Shown here one piece after another: positions 35,181 to 46,986 of a stretch of 64,000 bases of DNA. Location of the stretch: assembly GCA_022036555.1 (NCBI GenBank), contig CM039119.1, positions 23,694,979-23,758,978 on the forward strand. The letters run 5' to 3'. A model generated the notes under the pieces. It saw only the letters and a program-made list of their open reading frames with translations. It searched no databases and had not been told where the DNA came from. The first letter of the stretch is position 1. The number at the start of each line of letters is the position of its first letter. Position numbers and translations under genes: made by a program. This stretch comes from Microstegium vimineum. Its lineage: Eukaryota; Streptophyta; Magnoliopsida; Poales; Poaceae.

Positions 35181-38100
35181 CACGACTGCTACATGATCTA
35201 TGGGGGACCCTCGACTCGACTCAGTACGCGTCAGCATAAGAGGGAGCGTCGAGAGGTCTTCTCCGTTCGAGCCCAGGCTCCTCGATACCTCGACTGGTCC
35301 CACACGCCGATCACCTTCGACCAGGACGACCACCCCAAGCACGTCCCCAACGCAGGGGTCTACCCGCTCGTCGTCGACCTGATCATACTCAACACCTGCC
35401 TCACCAAGGTACTCATGGACGGGGGAAGCAGCCTCAACATCATCTACGTCACGACCCTTGACCTCCTTGGGATCCCGAGGACCACGCTCCTACCCAGTGC
35501 GGGAGGTTTCCACGGGGTCGTTCCAGGAAAGAAGGTACCCCCGATCGGTCGTGTCAAGCTGCCCGTCTGCTTCGGTACCCCCTCGAACTTCCGAAAGGAG
35601 GATCTAACCTTCGAGGTGGTCGTGTTCTGTGGCATCTATCACGCCATCATCGGTCGACCGGCGTACGCCAAGTTCATGGCGATCCCGAACTACGCCTACC
35701 TCAAGCTGAAGATGCCAGGGCCCATGGGGGTCATCACCGTCGGCACCTCCTACGAGCACGCATATGACTGCGACGTCGAGTGTGTGGAAAATGCTGAAGC
35801 GGTCGAGGAGTCGGCCGTCCTCACGGCCCTCAACAACTTCTCCAAGGAGATCTCCGACCCCAAGCGACACACCGGCAACTTCAAGCCTGCGGAGGACACC
35901 AAGACCGTCCCGCTCGACCCCGACCACGCAGATGGGAAGGCGCTGACGATCAACGCCACCCTCGAGCCTAAATAGGAAGCCGTGCTCGTCGACTTTCTCC
36001 GTGTGAATGCTGACGTGTTTGCATGGAGTCCCTCGGATATGCCGGGCATTCCGAGGGAGGTCGCCAAGAACTCCTTGGACATTCGAGCCAGATCCAAACC
36101 GGTGAAGCAACGGCTGCACCGCTTCAACGAGGAGAAGCGCAGAATCATCGGGGAGGAGGTCGAGAAGCTTTTGAAGGCCGGATTCATCAAGGAGGTACAT
36201 CATCCCGAGTGGCTAGCAAATCCCGTACTTGTCAAGAAAAAGAATGGAAAGGATAGGATGTGCGTAGACTACACTAATTTAAATAAAGCATGTCCCAAGG
36301 TTCCTTTTCTATTACCACGTATCGATCAAATAATAGATTCCACTGCGGGATGTGAAACTCTCTGCTTCCTGGATGCGTATTCTGGCCATCACCAAATAAA
36401 AATGAAGGAGTCCGATTAGCTCGCGACTTCCTTCATCACCCCCTTTGGCATGTTTTGCTACCTCACTATGCCCTTTGGTTTGCGAAATGCAGGGGCCACA
36501 TATCAGCGATGCATGCTCCATGTCTTTGGGAAACACATAGGGCCGACCATCGAGGCCTACGTCGATGACATCGTGGTCAAATCCAAAACAGTCGGAAACC
36601 TGGTCGGGGACCTTGAGATCGCGTTTGGGTGCCTCAGGGCAAATCACATAAAACTAAACCCTGAGAAGTGTGTTTTCGGGGTCCCTCGAGGCATGCTCCT
36701 GGGGTACATAGTTTCCCAGCGTGGGATCGAGGCCAACCCCGAGAAGGTAACCGCAATCACAAGGATGGGCCCGATCAACGACCTTAAAGGCGTGCAAAGG
36801 GTCACGGGGTGCCTCGCCGCCCTCAGCCGGTTCATCTCAAGGCTCGGAGAGAAGGCACTACCCCTTTACCGCCTCCTGAAGAAAACGGAACACTTCATGT
36901 GGACCATCGAGGCCGAGGAATCTCTCTCCAAGATCAAAGCCTTACTCACCTCGCCAGCTGTCTTGGTACCCCCGAGCCCAGCCGAGCCCCTCTTGCTCTA
37001 TGTCGCGGCAACTACCCAGGTAGTCAGCGCTGCCATAGTAGTCGAGAGGGCGGAAGAGGCACACACCCTGCTGGTGCAGAGGCCCGTGTACTTCATGAGC
37101 GAAGTGCTCTCCGAGACTAAGATGAGGTACCCCCACATTCAGAAGCTGTTATATGCCATCGTCCTCACCCGGCGCAAGCTCAAACACTATTTCCTGGGCC
37201 ACCCGGTTACTGTGGTCTCATCTTTCCCCCTCGGGGAGATAATCCAGAACCAGGAGGCGTCTGGAAGAATCGCTAAGTGGTCGGTCGAGCTCATGGGGGA
37301 AACCCTCTCCTACGCCCCTCGGAAGGCCATCAAGTCTCAGGTATTGGCAGATTTCATTGCAGAATGGACCGACACCCAACTACCCCCGGCGCAAGTTCAG
37401 ACCGAGCTCTGGACCATGTACTTCGACGGATCGTTGATGAAGACGGGGGCAGGTGCCGGATTGCTGCCCATATCACCCTCAGGGGTCCACATGCGCTACG
37501 TCATCTGCCTCCACTTCCCCGCTTCCAACAACGTAGCCGAGTACGAAGCCCTTGTCAATGGTCTGCGCATCGCCATCGAGCTCGGGGTTCGACGCCTCGA
37601 CGTTCGGGGGACTCGCAGCTTGTGATCGACCAGGTGATGAAGGCCTCGAGCTGCCACGACCCCAAGATGGAAGCCTACTGCAAGGAAGTCCGAAAGCTCG
37701 AGGACAAATTCTACGGCCTCAAGCTTAACCACATCGCCCGCCGGTACAACAAAGCCGCTGACGAGCTTGCCAAAACCGCATCTACTCGAGGTACGGTTCC
37801 TCCCGACGTCTTCTCGAGGGGACCTTCACTAGCCGTCCGTCGACCTAGGCTCAGGGGCTCCTGCCCTCGAGCAAGGGGTCGATCCACCCCCTTTGACCGA
37901 TCCCCCCTCGAACGGGGAAGAAGTCATGGAGATCGACGGGACAGCCGCAACAGCAACCCCCTCGACGGACTGGCGCACACCCTACCTCGAGTATATGATA
38001 CGGGGTGAGCTCCCAGAGGACCACACCGAAGCCCGACGCATAGCCCGGCGCGCCAAAACCTACGTCTTGTATGGGGATGGCCGCGAGCTGTATCGACGCA

Positions 38101-39212
38101 GCCCTACCAGTGTACTTCAACGCTACCTCACCCTCGAGGAGGGGAGGGCACTGCTGAGGGACCTACACTCGGGGGCTTGCAGCCACCACGCGGCGCCAAG
38201 AACGCTGGTAGGAAGCGCCTTTCGACAAGGCTTCTACTGGCCGACAGCCATAACCGATGCTACCAAACTCGTTCGATCTTGCATGGGATGCCAATTCTAC
38301 GCCAGGCAGACACACCTACCCGCCCAAGCTCTTCAGATGATACCCATAACTTGACCATTTGCAGTATGGGGGCTCGATATGGTTGGCCCCCTGAAGAAAA
38401 CCAAAGGTGGCCACACCCACCTCCTCGTGGCTGTAGACAAGTTCTCAAAATGGATCAAGGCTCGACCCATCGCCAACATTCAGTCTCGACAAGTCGTGCT
38501 ATTCTTCACCGACATCATCCACCGCTTCGGGGTCCCCAACGTCATCATCACCGACAACGGCACCCAGTTCACCGGCCAAAAGTTCCTGGACTTCTGTGAC
38601 CACCACCACATCAGGGTGAATTGGTCTGCAGTCGCCCACCCTCGAACTAATGGCCAGGTCGAGCGCGCCAATGGTATGGTTTTGCAGGGCCTAAAGCCAA
38701 GGATCTTTGATCGGCTGAACAAACATGGCAAGAGATGGGTCGATGAGCTGCCCGCTGTCCTATGGAGTCTCCGAGCGACACCAAGTCGAGCCACGGGGTT
38801 CTCCCCGTTCTTCTTGGTCTATGGGTCCGAGGCCGTCCTCCCCACTGACCTCGAATACGGGTCCCCTCGACTAAAAGCCTACAGCGAGCAGGCCAACAGA
38901 GCAGCCCGAGAGGACTCCCTTGACCAGCTCGAGGAAGCCCGAGACGTGGCCCACTTCAGATCAGCAAAGTACCAGCAGACACTGCGGTGCTATCACGACA
39001 AGCACGTATGCAAAAGGGACCTCGACATTGGCGACCTCGTACTGCGCCGCCGACAAAGCAACAAGGGACGTCACAAGCTGACGCCACCTTGGGAAGGACC
39101 CTTCATCGTAGCGGAGGTGCTGAAGCCAGGCACTTACAAGCTGAAGAACGAAAAGGGCGAGATCCTCACCAACGCATGGAACATCGAACAGCTACGTCGT
39201 TTCTATCCCTAA
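35181..39212 (+). pseudogene. pol of D: protease, RT, RNase H, integrase, near-intact
   Basis: Protease shows LMDGGSSLNIIY near 35415. RT shows WLANPVLVKKKNG, FLDAYSGHHQIKM, MPFGLRNAGATYQ and the catalytic YVDDIVVK near 36560. RNase H follows with YFDGSLMKTGAGAG and VAEYEALVNGLRIA. Integrase has a zinc domain (HSGACSHH and CMGC) and the core GLDMVGP, VIITDNGTQFT, NGQVERANG, so all three acidic residues are present. It ends QLRRFYP at 39212. Defects are stops at 35973, 36417, 37830 and 38352, and two opposite one-base slips in G runs near 37610 and 37818. At 36417 B has CAG where D has TAG; at 38352 B has TGG where D has TGA. The enzymes would copy the RNA into DNA and insert it into the genome. 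Confidence 0.93.
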
Positions 39213-39763
39213 GGCCTCGATGCCTTGTACATTTTCCGCATTATGTACACTTATCGCATTATGAATGAATAAAATGTTCTCGAAATACATTTCATCGTTC
39301 ATGACTCTAAGGTAGGCTCGACTCTACTCCGGCAAAGTCAAGCCTCCCTCGGGGCTGACAGGGGGGACCCCCTCCTAAGCTCTCTAAAAACTCGAACATT
39401 TTTTTGAAACTCAGCACCTCTCTTTCCACCTTCGCCTCGAGTACGCTTCACGGCTAAGTAAAAAATGCCTCAAACTCCCTAAGGGTCGAGGGCCGTTGGG
39501 CCGGGGACTCTCCTATGCCTTAGGGCTATGGTACCCCCACTCACTCCCCCCTCCAGGGGTACGAGCGTGCGTCGAATACTTAGTCCACAAGCAACGACTT
39601 AGGCAAAGAGAAATAGAGACAGCTCGAGAAATAAAAACACTCAGATGCATCTCGAATAAAATGCATTAAACATAAGAAGCCCTCGGGGGCTCGACATCAT
39701 ATTGTCACAAAAGCTAATCTATTACATGGACCTTCTTGTCCAGATTTGGCTCATAGGCCTCGA
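39213..39763 (+). other. Convergent gap between pol and the antisense gene of D
   Basis: 551 bp between the end of pol and the end of the antisense gene. AATAAA at 39267 may help end the sense transcript. No gene is seen. Confidence 0.55.
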
Positions 39764-42700
39764 CTACTCGTCGCCATCTCCATTCGCCGAAGGGAGCACT
39801 TCAGGCTCGAAGAGCTTTGCCAGCTCGCCTCCGGGCACCTCTGCGGCCTCGATTAGCTCATGGCATCTCGCCACGTTCTCTTCTTCAGTCAGCCTCGGGT
39901 CGACGACGAAGCCGCTGGCGACGACGCTGAGGTCGTAGATTTAGCCCGAGCGGACGACCGCGAGCGCCCGCTTCACACCCACGTGCAGAGCAGCACGAAC
40001 TTGCTCCGTCACCTCTTGGGTCATGGAGTAGAAGCGACGCAGGAGGGAGTCTCCTCGCGCGTTGCCTTCGACCGCCGGCTCCAGTTCGACCCCCATGTCG
40101 TCGCAGAAGGAGGAGATGGCGCCTCGAGCCTCTCGTTCAGGCTCGTCTCCGCCTCGAGGAGGTCCTGAAGACTGGACAGATCCTCGTGGGCTCGGGCCTT
40201 TTCCGTTGCAAGCTCTGCCAGAACGAGCACGTGACTCAGTCAAAACCAAAAAGCAGGGGAAGGGTCAAGACCAGGCAAGCTCAGTAACACTTCCAAAAAC
40301 TCACCTTTGGCATGTGCCTCCAGGGTGATGTAGCCCTGCTTGGCCCTCTGAAGTTGACCGCGGACGTCGACGAGCTCCGCAGCTTGGCCGCCATTTTTAG
40401 CCCGGAGGTCCTCGATGATCTCGCCAGTACCATTGAGGGCCCTCTTCTGGCTAGCCGCCACCTCCCCAAAAGTGGTGATCTGGGCTCGGGCCTTCTCCTC
40501 CACAACACCCAGCGCGTCGCATTCGCGGGAGACGGCGTCAACGTCCCCCTGGAGCTCCTGAATAATCTCCGCTGCCAGAGTCAGCTCCTCCCTCAGCTGG
40601 GCGGACTCCTCCTCAGCCTTGCACCGGGCCTCCTAGGCAGCGTCCTGCTGCTGCCCGACCTTGGCGACCTCCTTGAGGGCAGCCTCGGGCCTCGACCGCG
40701 CCCGGGAGGCCTCCTCCTGGGCGGCCTTGGCCTCCTCTTGCGCGGGTGCCGCCTCGGCTTTCGCCTGGGCGGCCTCGACTTCCGCCTTCTCCAGCGAAGC
40801 GCGGAGGGTAGGAAGCTGGTCCTGCGCCCGGAGGATGAATTGGGACTTATCGTAGGACCTCGCCCTCAACGCCTGACACGGATGAAAAGGAAGGTCATCA
40901 GAAAAGAGCGCCCAGGTAACCCAAGCAAGATCAAAGGAAGAACGAGGCTTACCTCCATCCCCCGGTGCAGATCCGCGGAAGCAACCTCCGCCGACAGGCG
41001 CACCACGTGCTCAAGCCACGCCCGGAACTCCTCTAGGTGCTCCCACTCTCCGAGCTTGGCTTGATCGTCGAGCTTGAAGAGGGTGCACCCTGGGTCTCGG
41101 GGGTCAGCTAGCTCGAGGGGCTCCTGCCCCCAGAACCTGCTGCTGCGGTCGATCCTCTCCTGGACCTCCCGCATGATGCCCTGGCACATCTCGGGGCCAC
41201 CCCTGTGGAGCACCACCCGCTCCGTCAGAGTAGGGAAGGGAGCCGCCCCCTCGAGCTGGGCTCTCCTGGCCTCGGGGTAACCTTGCGGAGCCGCCACTGG
41301 CCCCTCCGAGTCATCACCCCTAGGCGGAAGAAGTCCCCGCCGGGAGAACAACCCTGTGCAGTGAAGAAAGCAAACGATCAGCACCCAATGCCGCAGACTC
41401 ACTGCGGGTCGACTAAGTTAGAGGACAGATTACCTCGAGACGAAGATTTCCCGACCTCGAGACGAGACCAAGCTGACGCCTCGGACATCATCACGTCCGC
41501 CGCACCGCTTCCCTGTAGCGCCGCAACGGCCCCCTCCGGTTCCGACGAAGGGGTCGTCGCTGCGGCCATCCCCGTCGGGTCCACCAGCTCCGCCACCATC
41601 TCGGCCACCTCTTCATCGATGGCCTCCAGCGTCATCTCCGCCGCGGGTGCTGCCTCGGGCTCCTCGACCTGTCCTCCCTCCTGGGCAGGCTCGGGGAGCG
41701 GCTCCGAAGCCCCCTCGACGAGGGTCCTCGCCAACGGAGGCACCTCCGTCGTGGCGGCAACCGCACCCTCGCCCTCGCCCCGCAGACGCGCCTCCCACGA
41801 CGCTAGGTTCTCAGGCCACCACCTCGGCGCCGGGCGCTCCGGCGTCTCTCCCTCGCCGGCGGTGGTCAAGTCGACCACCTCCACTTCTGCGGCAGCTTGG
41901 GGCTCGAACCCCTCTGTCACGGCCGTCGTCGATGCCGGCTTCGCGCCTTTCGAGGCTGCGGGCGCGCCCCCCTCCGACGGGTGGGTGAGCACGACCTCGA
42001 CTGCCACTCCGGCGCCGTCTCCTCCCCTGCTCGATTTAGCTCCGCGGCGGCCTGCGCCTGCCCTCGCCCCATCGCCTCCCGCGCCTTGGCCGCCCACGCT
42101 GCCTCTGGGGTGAGGGTCGAAGGGGACGGGGCAGTAGGACTGGCTCCGATGGTCATTCCGGCCGCGGCCTCCGCCTTCAACCTCTTGGCCGGGGTAAAGG
42201 TCGCGCCCTCCGACGTGCGCTTCACCCTAAAAAAGGAACTCATACGCGGCGGTAAGCACAAGTCATAACCAACGAAAAATACTCCGGATCAGCAGGAAAG
42301 CTACTTACCCCAGCGGAGTCATAGGGTTCCGACCAAATGGCCCCGAGCCGCTCGGGGGCTTCTGCAAGGCACGCCGGGAGCTACTCCTCCCGCCAGCACT
42401 GGCCGCGGCATGGGCCAATGGCGTCCTCGCCGCCGCCACCTTAGTCTCCTCCTAGGTCGACGGGCTTGATCCCCGAGCGCTCGACCGAGTGTGGGCGCCG
42501 GGGGCGTGCTCGACCCACCCCTCGAAGGGGACCCCGACGAACGGCTAAGCGTCCACCGCGACGCTTCAGCTTGAAGAGCCGCGGGGCGCTCACCCCGCAA
42601 CTCGGCTCCAGCAGTTGGGGCCGACCTCGATGTCGACCCCCCTCCTCCTCTGCTACCGGCGGTCTCCCTCTGCCGCTCGGGCACCGCCCGTTCTTCCTCG

Positions 42701-43955
42701 AGCCCTCGATGCGGCTTGGCCTCCCCGTCGTCGCTCGACTCCTCCTCCTCATCCTCCTCCGAAGGCGACTCCTCTTCGGAAAGGTTGGCCTGCCTCTGTC
42801 GGGCCCGGTGTTGTTCGCGCTCCTGCTTCTCCTGGGCCCTCTTGCCCTTGTCCTCCTTGGCCTTGTCCTTGGCCTTCATGTCCTGCTCGGCCTAAAGGCG
42901 TCGCACCTGGGAGTCGCCCTGCTCCTCCTTCATTGGTGGCGACCCACGGAAGACGACATTCCCTTGAGGGAACGCTAGGCAGTTAGAACGCAGGCAAAGG
43001 AGATGAACACGACAGACAAGAAGACATTGACAGAGAAAGGGAGTCATACCAGCTGGACGTGTCCCTGGTCTGGCATCATAGGGACGCTAGCGACGCCCCT
43101 GATCTCGAAAGCGCCGGCGAAAGAGACGCGTACCCTGCGGACCACCCTCTCGAGGGGTAGCTCGTCCCCCAGGAGGCGACACCCATCAGATCCACCCCCG
43201 GGCGCATCTCGTCAAGGCGTCGCGGGCGAGCCATCAGCGACACAACCCGCCGCTGGTGGAAGGCCAACGCAATGATCGCCGCCGTGAGTCCCGCCTCCTT
43301 CAGACGGGCGATTGCGCCGAGCAGGTGACCGAGGCGCGACTGCTTCTTCTTCTCGACGTTGTACCTCCAGTGGTCGGTTCTTGAGTCGATCGTCCTCCCG
43401 GTGTAGGCAGGGAACAGGCCATCGTCGTTCCTCAGGTAGAACCACCCAGAGTGCCATCCGGAGTGGCTCGACGTAAGCTTCGTCGGGATCTAGTTGTCCG
43501 CCCACTTGAGGGCGATGCTGCAGCACCCCGTCCTGACCACCCTGCGGCTGCCGCTCTCGGCCGAGGCATGGAACAGGCTCGCCTCGAACAGGTGGAGCCA
43601 CAGCTCCCAGTGCAGCTCCATCCCCAGGTATCCTTCGCACACGGCGGTGAAAACCGCCACATGACAGATACCGTTGGGGGAAAGGTGCTGGAGCTCCACG
43701 CCGTAGTAGTGGAGGATCCCGCGCAGGAGACGGTTGGGGGGCACCCAGTCCCGCCCGGTGGAAGGCTTCAAAGCTGACCACATAAACCTCCGGCGGGTTG
43801 GGCTTGGCATCTTCCCTCGGCGGCACTACCCACTCCGGCCGGTCGATGGAGGTGATGGGCCGGAGAAGACCACTCTCCACCTGGTCTCCCAGGCGTGCCA
43901 CGGTCGCCGGCGACGGGAGCCAGGCATCAGGGCCGCGCAGGCTGTAGCTGGCCAT
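39764..43955 (-). pseudogene. Antisense six-exon gene of D, gypsy-type transposon domain and coiled coil
   Basis: Exons on the minus strand are 43955-43050, 42974-42309, 42226-41434, 41353-40953, 40872-40305 and 40214-39764. The five introns of 75-90 bp all start GT and end AG, and the reading frame is kept across the last three. The first exon encodes MASYSLRGPDAWLPSP, then LLRGILHYYGVELQHLSPNG and WELWLHLFEASLFHAS. This is the pattern of Pfam PF04195 (putative gypsy type transposon, Transposase_28), recognised from memory. The middle is charged and low in complexity. Exons 4-6 form a long Ala/Glu/Lys-rich coiled coil ending VVASGFVV and LAKLFEPEVLP. Defects are one-base slips in C/G runs (near 43745 and in exons 2 and 3), a TAG near 43490, a TAG near 40636 and a TAA near 39941. 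Antisense additional ORFs are known in Tat elements; their role is unknown. A TATA box lies 175 bp upstream. Confidence 0.75.
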
Positions 43956-44129
43956 GAGTGCAGGGAGACTGGTGCGCTCGGATGTGGGGGTGGAAGGTAT
44001 GTTCCCAATCTCTCCTCTCCTTACTCTCGCGCGCGCAGAGGTACGGGCTCGGAGGGCGACTAAGGCAATGGCAAGAAGAAGGCAGGGAAGGCAATGGCGA
44101 GAAGGAGGCAGCCGACTCCCCACCTTCAG

Positions 44130-44137
44130 TATTTATA
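44130..44137 (-). promoter_or_regulatory. TATA box of the D antisense gene
   Basis: TATAAATA on the minus strand in the context GGTTATAAATACTG, 175 bp before the ATG at 43955. It indicates a promoter of its own, independent of the LTR. Confidence 0.6.
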
Positions 44138-44398
44138 ACCGGAAGCTCAACCGGCAGATCCGACTAAAAGGCAGGTAAGTCTCCGCATTTAATGCGCCCA
44201 CCTACCGCCTCCTCGTATTCCTCCAGGATAAGGCGCACCCGTCGCGTCATCGGGTTCCACACCGCACTCCGCGCCATGCCCTACTCCTGCGGCGGTTACA
44301 GTCGAACAGACACCTCCTAAAAAGGCGTGCCTACAGCGGGCAGCGCACAACAGTGGGCGTTATCTTCGGAGGTAAGCAACCGACGTCGCCCGTCTGAA

Positions 44399-45442
44399 TC
44401 TCGAGGGAATGAAGGCTGGCCCTCGAACGGGGTTCGACAGCCACCCTCGAGTACCTAAGGTCTGAGGGGACCTCGGGTTATGGACTCCGGTCCACCCCCA
44501 AACCTCGAGGAGTCAAAGGCTGGCCCTCGAGCAGGGTTCGACAGCCGCCCTCGAGTACTCGAGCCCAACAGGCGGATCCAACAAAAACACAGGTATGTCC
44601 CCGCATTTAATATACCTACCAACCTACCCCCTTGTATTCCACAAGATAGGACATCACCTTCGGAGGCGAGCGGCGGACGTCGACCCGTCTGTCAAAACCT
44701 CGAGGGAGCGAAGGCTGGCCCTTGCATAGGGTTCGACAGCCGCCCTCGAGTACCTGAGGTCAGGAAGGACCCAGGGTTACGGACTCCGGTCCACCCCTAA
44801 ATCTCGAGGGGACGAAGGCTGGCCCCACGAACAGGGTTCACAGCCGCCCTCGAGTACGTGAGTCAGGGATGACCCAGGGGGGGCCAGGCGCGAACCCCTA
44901 GCTCGAGAACGAACTCTCGAGGCCCCCCGGGACATATCCGAGGCATAACCACGGAATACCCAAGGATCCCTACGCCGGGAGGCATCGAGCCACCAACTCC
45001 CATCGAACGGAGTTGGCACCTGGGTAAGCCACACGGTCTTGCTAAATGAGAACGCCTCAGGGCTTCTATCGACCCCTATCGAATGGGGCACGAGTTCTCA
45101 CTTCGATTTTTACCCGTATCGGGCACGATTTCTACGGATTTCTGCCCAACACCAGCTCACAGAGGACTTCGAGGCTCGTCCTAACGAGGATAGCACGATG
45201 CTCTTCACCCCACAATCCGAACGCAAGGATCCGTGGGAAGGACGCTAGGAGGTAGTGAAAGCCTAGCCACGCGGGGCTCGAGGGCCAGACTACGCACGGC
45301 ACCCCTCGACGAAAGAGGGTCGAAAACACTCGTAGCCTGGCAGATAGAGTTGACCCCTTGGTAGGGGCACTGTAACTCCAGTCTAGCGTTCGAGGGAGCG
45401 AAGGCTGGCCCTCAGAAGGGTTCGATAGCCGCCCTCGAGCAC
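44399..45442 (+). repeat. Dispersed 60-bp repeat, five copies, in the D tail
   Basis: Copies start near 44399, 44503, 44697, 44801 and 45388. Each has CTCGAGGGA, then GAAGGCTGGCCC, then GGGTTCGACAGCCGCCCTCGAGTAC or close variants. The ends CTCGAGG and CCTCGAG form an inverted repeat, so each copy can fold. Copies 1-2 and 3-4 are also spaced alike (104 bp), which suggests duplication of pairs. Confidence 0.8.
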
Positions 45443-45560
45443 CCTCTTTTTTCAGGAAGCGGAACGCTCATAACCTGGCGAACGGAATCGACCGCTCGGT
45501 AGGGTGCCACGACTCCAGGTATTCCTAAAATCCCCTCGATAAAACGCACATCAAAGCCCC

Positions 45561-45721
45561 CAGAGGAGTTCTTAATCACTCCTCTGAGGCCTCGGGGGCT
45601 ACCCCCGCGGGGTGCGCTCGCGCGCACCCCGCGGAGAATCGAACCTCTTACTAACTCTGCAAGTCAATGCCAAAAGCCCCTATGCGGATTCTTCTTATCC
45701 GCACAGAGGCTCGGGGGCTAC
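45561..45721 (+). other. PPT of D with duplicate and three hairpins
   Basis: The likely PPT GAGGCTCGGGGGCTAC (45706-45721) ends at the 3' LTR. A near-identical GAGGCCTCGGGGGCTAC lies at 45586-45602. Each is preceded by a hairpin: CAGAGGAG/CTCCTCTG (45561-45586) and TGCGGAT/ATCCGCA (45683-45703). Between them is a perfect 13-bp-stem hairpin with loop TCGC (45605-45634). Confidence 0.8.
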
Positions 45722-46981
45722 TGTCTGGTACAAAGGTAAGGGGTACCCTAAACCCTTCGATAAACTAACGCTCAACATAGCAACCATTTTTAAGACAGGA
45801 TCCGATCAGCCGCTCTTGTCCATGGCGAAAGGCCCATCACACGAAGGTCCCCCGCACCGGCCATAACAACTAGTCATGGGCCGGCCCATTCCTGGAAATA
45901 TAGACGGACCAGGGGTCGAATGAATGACCCGTCCGCCTCCGCCTCGACTCCGACTGACCGACAGGGGTCGAACGAACGACCCCTCCGCTTCAACCCCCCA
46001 AATGACGGACGGGGGGTCGAACGAACGACCCCCGGGCGGGAAGCTTGATTAGCTCACCTGCTCCCGGTATGGGTTAAAGGGGATCCGATGCGCTTACCTG
46101 CCCCCGCCTAACGCCATGGGCGCCCGCGACCGCAGTCAAATCCATCAACTCACCGCCCATGCCCTGGACCTCCGTCAACTGTGCTGCCGCTGTAGCCACG
46201 TCGCAAGTACGGACTCCAGAGGCACCTCCTCGAGCCATGAACAGGAAAGCCCTCGACTATGTCTTCAGGGATACGACAGGACCACGGTGGTCTTGACCCC
46301 CCCTCGACCAGGGGGCTCGACCCCTGCCTCCAACCACTCCGGTATGGGACCCGTCCCGTCCTCTCCGTCTCGCTTCAGCTGTGGGACTCGCACCCATCTT
46401 CCGATGGTCAACCCTGCTGCGCCATGCTGTGCGGTGATGCCCAGTCAGCCATCACCGCGCCCTGAACACCGGAAGGACGGGAAGGCCATGCCGCCACAGT
46501 GATCGACATCCCTTCGCCAGCATGGCGCCACAGACACGCCTCCCATGCTGCTACAGTTTAGGACTCTGTACTCTCAGGCCTCCCCTTAGTCTATAAAAGG
46601 GGAGGTCGGGATAGAAGAAGGGGGCATGGGTATTAGGAAGAAGGGATAATCGCATTCGGACATCAGCTCTGACCCTCGTACGCCACACACCCGATTGCTT
46701 GATCGACCTCTCAAGCAATCAACCGACCACCTAGGATAGCCTCGCTAGCCCTAGGCCTTAGCTCATCCTGAGCACCCCCATGTAAACCTGCTTGTACCCC
46801 CCCTGTACGAGCACTTCGGTGCAAGATAATACAATCCATCCTCCCCCACTGGACGTAGGGCCTTCTGTGCCTGAACCAGGATAAATCTTGTGTTCTTCTT
46901 GCATCACGTCTAGGAGAGGGAGCACGCAATATACAAATTTACTAGCCGGTGGTCTTGACCCCCTGGGTCATAACACCGATA
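45722..46981 (+). repeat. 3' LTR of D
   Basis: 1260 bp from TGTCTGG to ACCGATA, followed by target copy AGTTG (46982-46986). The TATA box is at 46592-46599. Confidence 0.95.
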
Positions 46982-46986
46982 AGTTG

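Larger units (their letters stand above)
31615..46981 (+). mobile_element. Element D: 15.4-kb Tat-lineage Gypsy retrotransposon, best preserved
   Basis: LTRs 31615-32979 and 45722-46981 are flanked by the 5-bp target duplication AGTTG (31610-31614 and 46982-46986). The interior has primer site, gag, PR, RT, RH and IN, then 6.5 kb with a six-exon antisense gene, a repeat-rich tail, hairpins and a PPT. Gag-pol has two stops in gag, four in pol and a few one-base slips in G runs. The integrase DDE residues and the RT box YVDD are intact, so it is the youngest or least decayed element of the window. It sits in the 5' part of the F gag. Confidence 0.95.

Noticed and set aside
35604..36203. 199-codon minus-strand ORF
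   Set aside because: Shadow of the D protease-RT region, where the + strand has clear conserved motifs.
41205..42113. 302-codon ORF on the + strand in D
   Set aside because: It is the opposite strand of exons 3 and 4 of the antisense gene; GC-rich codons leave few stops on both strands. The splice sites support the minus strand.
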